Source: Manis javanica
Taxonomy: Eukaryota; Chordata; Mammalia; Pholidota; Manidae
Assembly (NCBI RefSeq): GCF_040802235.1
Contig: NC_133158.1
Location: 153,400,401-153,464,400, forward strand
Reading direction: 5' to 3'
Length of the DNA stretch: 64,000 nt
This document shows positions 63,205 to 64,000 of this stretch, piece after piece. Made by a program: the position numbers and the translations under genes. Position 1 is the stretch's first letter. Every line of letters starts with the position of its first letter. Under the pieces are notes generated by a model. That model was given only the letters and a program-made list of their open reading frames with translations, did not search any database and had not been told where the DNA came from.

Positions 63205-64000
63205 TGCATACATTTTTGATGCTATTATAAATGGAATTTTTAAAAATTTCATTCTCAGAATGTGAAATTCACTGCTACTATATAAAATGCAATTTATTTT
63301 TATGTATTAATCTTGTAGCCTATAACCATGCTGAACTCATTTGTTAATTCTAATATGTTGTTTTGTGGATTCCTTAGGATTTTCTATATACAAGTGTATG
63401 TCCTCAGCAAATAGAGCTGGTTTTATTTCTTCCATTACCAATCTGGATGTCTTTCATTTCTTTTTCTTCATAAAATTTCTCTAGAACATCCAGTGCAATG
63501 TTGAATAGAAGTGAGGAGAGTGGACAATTTGTTTAGTTCCTCATCTCAGGAAGAATACACTTAGTCTTTTATCATTAAGTCTGACATTAGTTGTGGGTTT
63601 TTGTTAAACTATCAGGTTGAGGAGATTCCCTTATATTCCTTGTTCATTGAGTTATTTATCATGAAAAGGTATTGGACTTTGCCAAATGTTTTTTCTGTGC
63701 CTATTGAGAAGGTCATGTGTTTTTTGCTCTTTATTATATCAATATAGTATATTTCATTAATTGATTTTCAGATGTTAAACCAATCTTGCATTCCTGGGAT
63801 AAACTGCACTTTGTCATGATACATAATTCTTTTTATATATTTTATCTTCCATTTGTGTTTCATAAGTATATTTTGGTCCACACAAAGAGCTAAAATCCTT
63901 TTGTAATTAGAGCACCTCCTATCCTCAGAACTTTATAGTTTCATAGGGCTCTCTCTTAAATTGAATTTATTCCCAGAATGGTCAAGGACTATTAGAACAA
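63205..64000 (-). mobile_element. Antisense old L1 ORF2 fragment (runs off window)
   Basis: Reversed RT region: 'agcctataaccatgctgaactcatt', 'tcagcaaatagagctgg' (reverse of the FADD area) and 'cattcctgggataaac'. Full of stops. Confidence 0.75.

Overview
The window is a piece of a placental mammal genome: introns, interspersed repeats, a CpG island and no prokaryotic signals. It is dominated by LINE-1 (L1) retrotransposons, with ancient MIR, L2 and MLT1-type repeats between them. I see no abundant young tRNA- or 7SL-derived SINE of the carnivore, ruminant or primate kinds. A SINE-poor laurasiatherian such as a pangolin would fit, but the species is an inference.

Layout. 1-34.6 kb is intergenic. 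It holds old L1 3' ends (0-1.2, 4.6-6.3, 8.6-9.35 kb), MIRs, a rearranged younger L1 (10.8-13.6 kb), a largely repeat-free stretch (13.6-21.7 kb), an MLT1-type LTR, and an L2 split by an 8.5-kb insertion at 22.4-30.96 kb. That insertion is a full-length L1 with GC-rich 210-bp promoter monomers and intact ORF1 (307 aa) and ORF2 (1271 aa). It continues past its own poly(A) into 1.8 kb of endogenous-retrovirus (ERV) 3' sequence (env remnant, polypurine tract, LTR). One 18-bp target-site duplication brackets the whole unit, so L1 and ERV tail were inserted together.

34.6-61.7 kb carries one host gene on the + strand. It has a CpG-island promoter with an RFX-like box, and eleven coding exons whose splice phases all agree (34944 to 61694, about 413 codons). 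The protein is a glutamate-rich FAM194-family member, most likely ERICH6. Its C-terminal FAM194 part lies beyond the window.

The introns hold further insertions. Intron 9 carries a 370-bp ERV-LTR retroposon in sense orientation, 115 bp before exon 10. Intron 10 carries an antisense L1 (50.18-57.34 kb) inserted into an older L1. This L1 also ends in a transduced LTR-like tail, and it was later hit by a second copy of the LTR retroposon.

Main theme: L1 machinery repeatedly mobilising retroviral LTR 3' ends. Two L1s have LTR poly(A) tails, and two short LTR U3-R retroposons carry L1-type target-site duplications and start within about 8 bp of each other. This looks like a formative SVA-like or SINE-like family.
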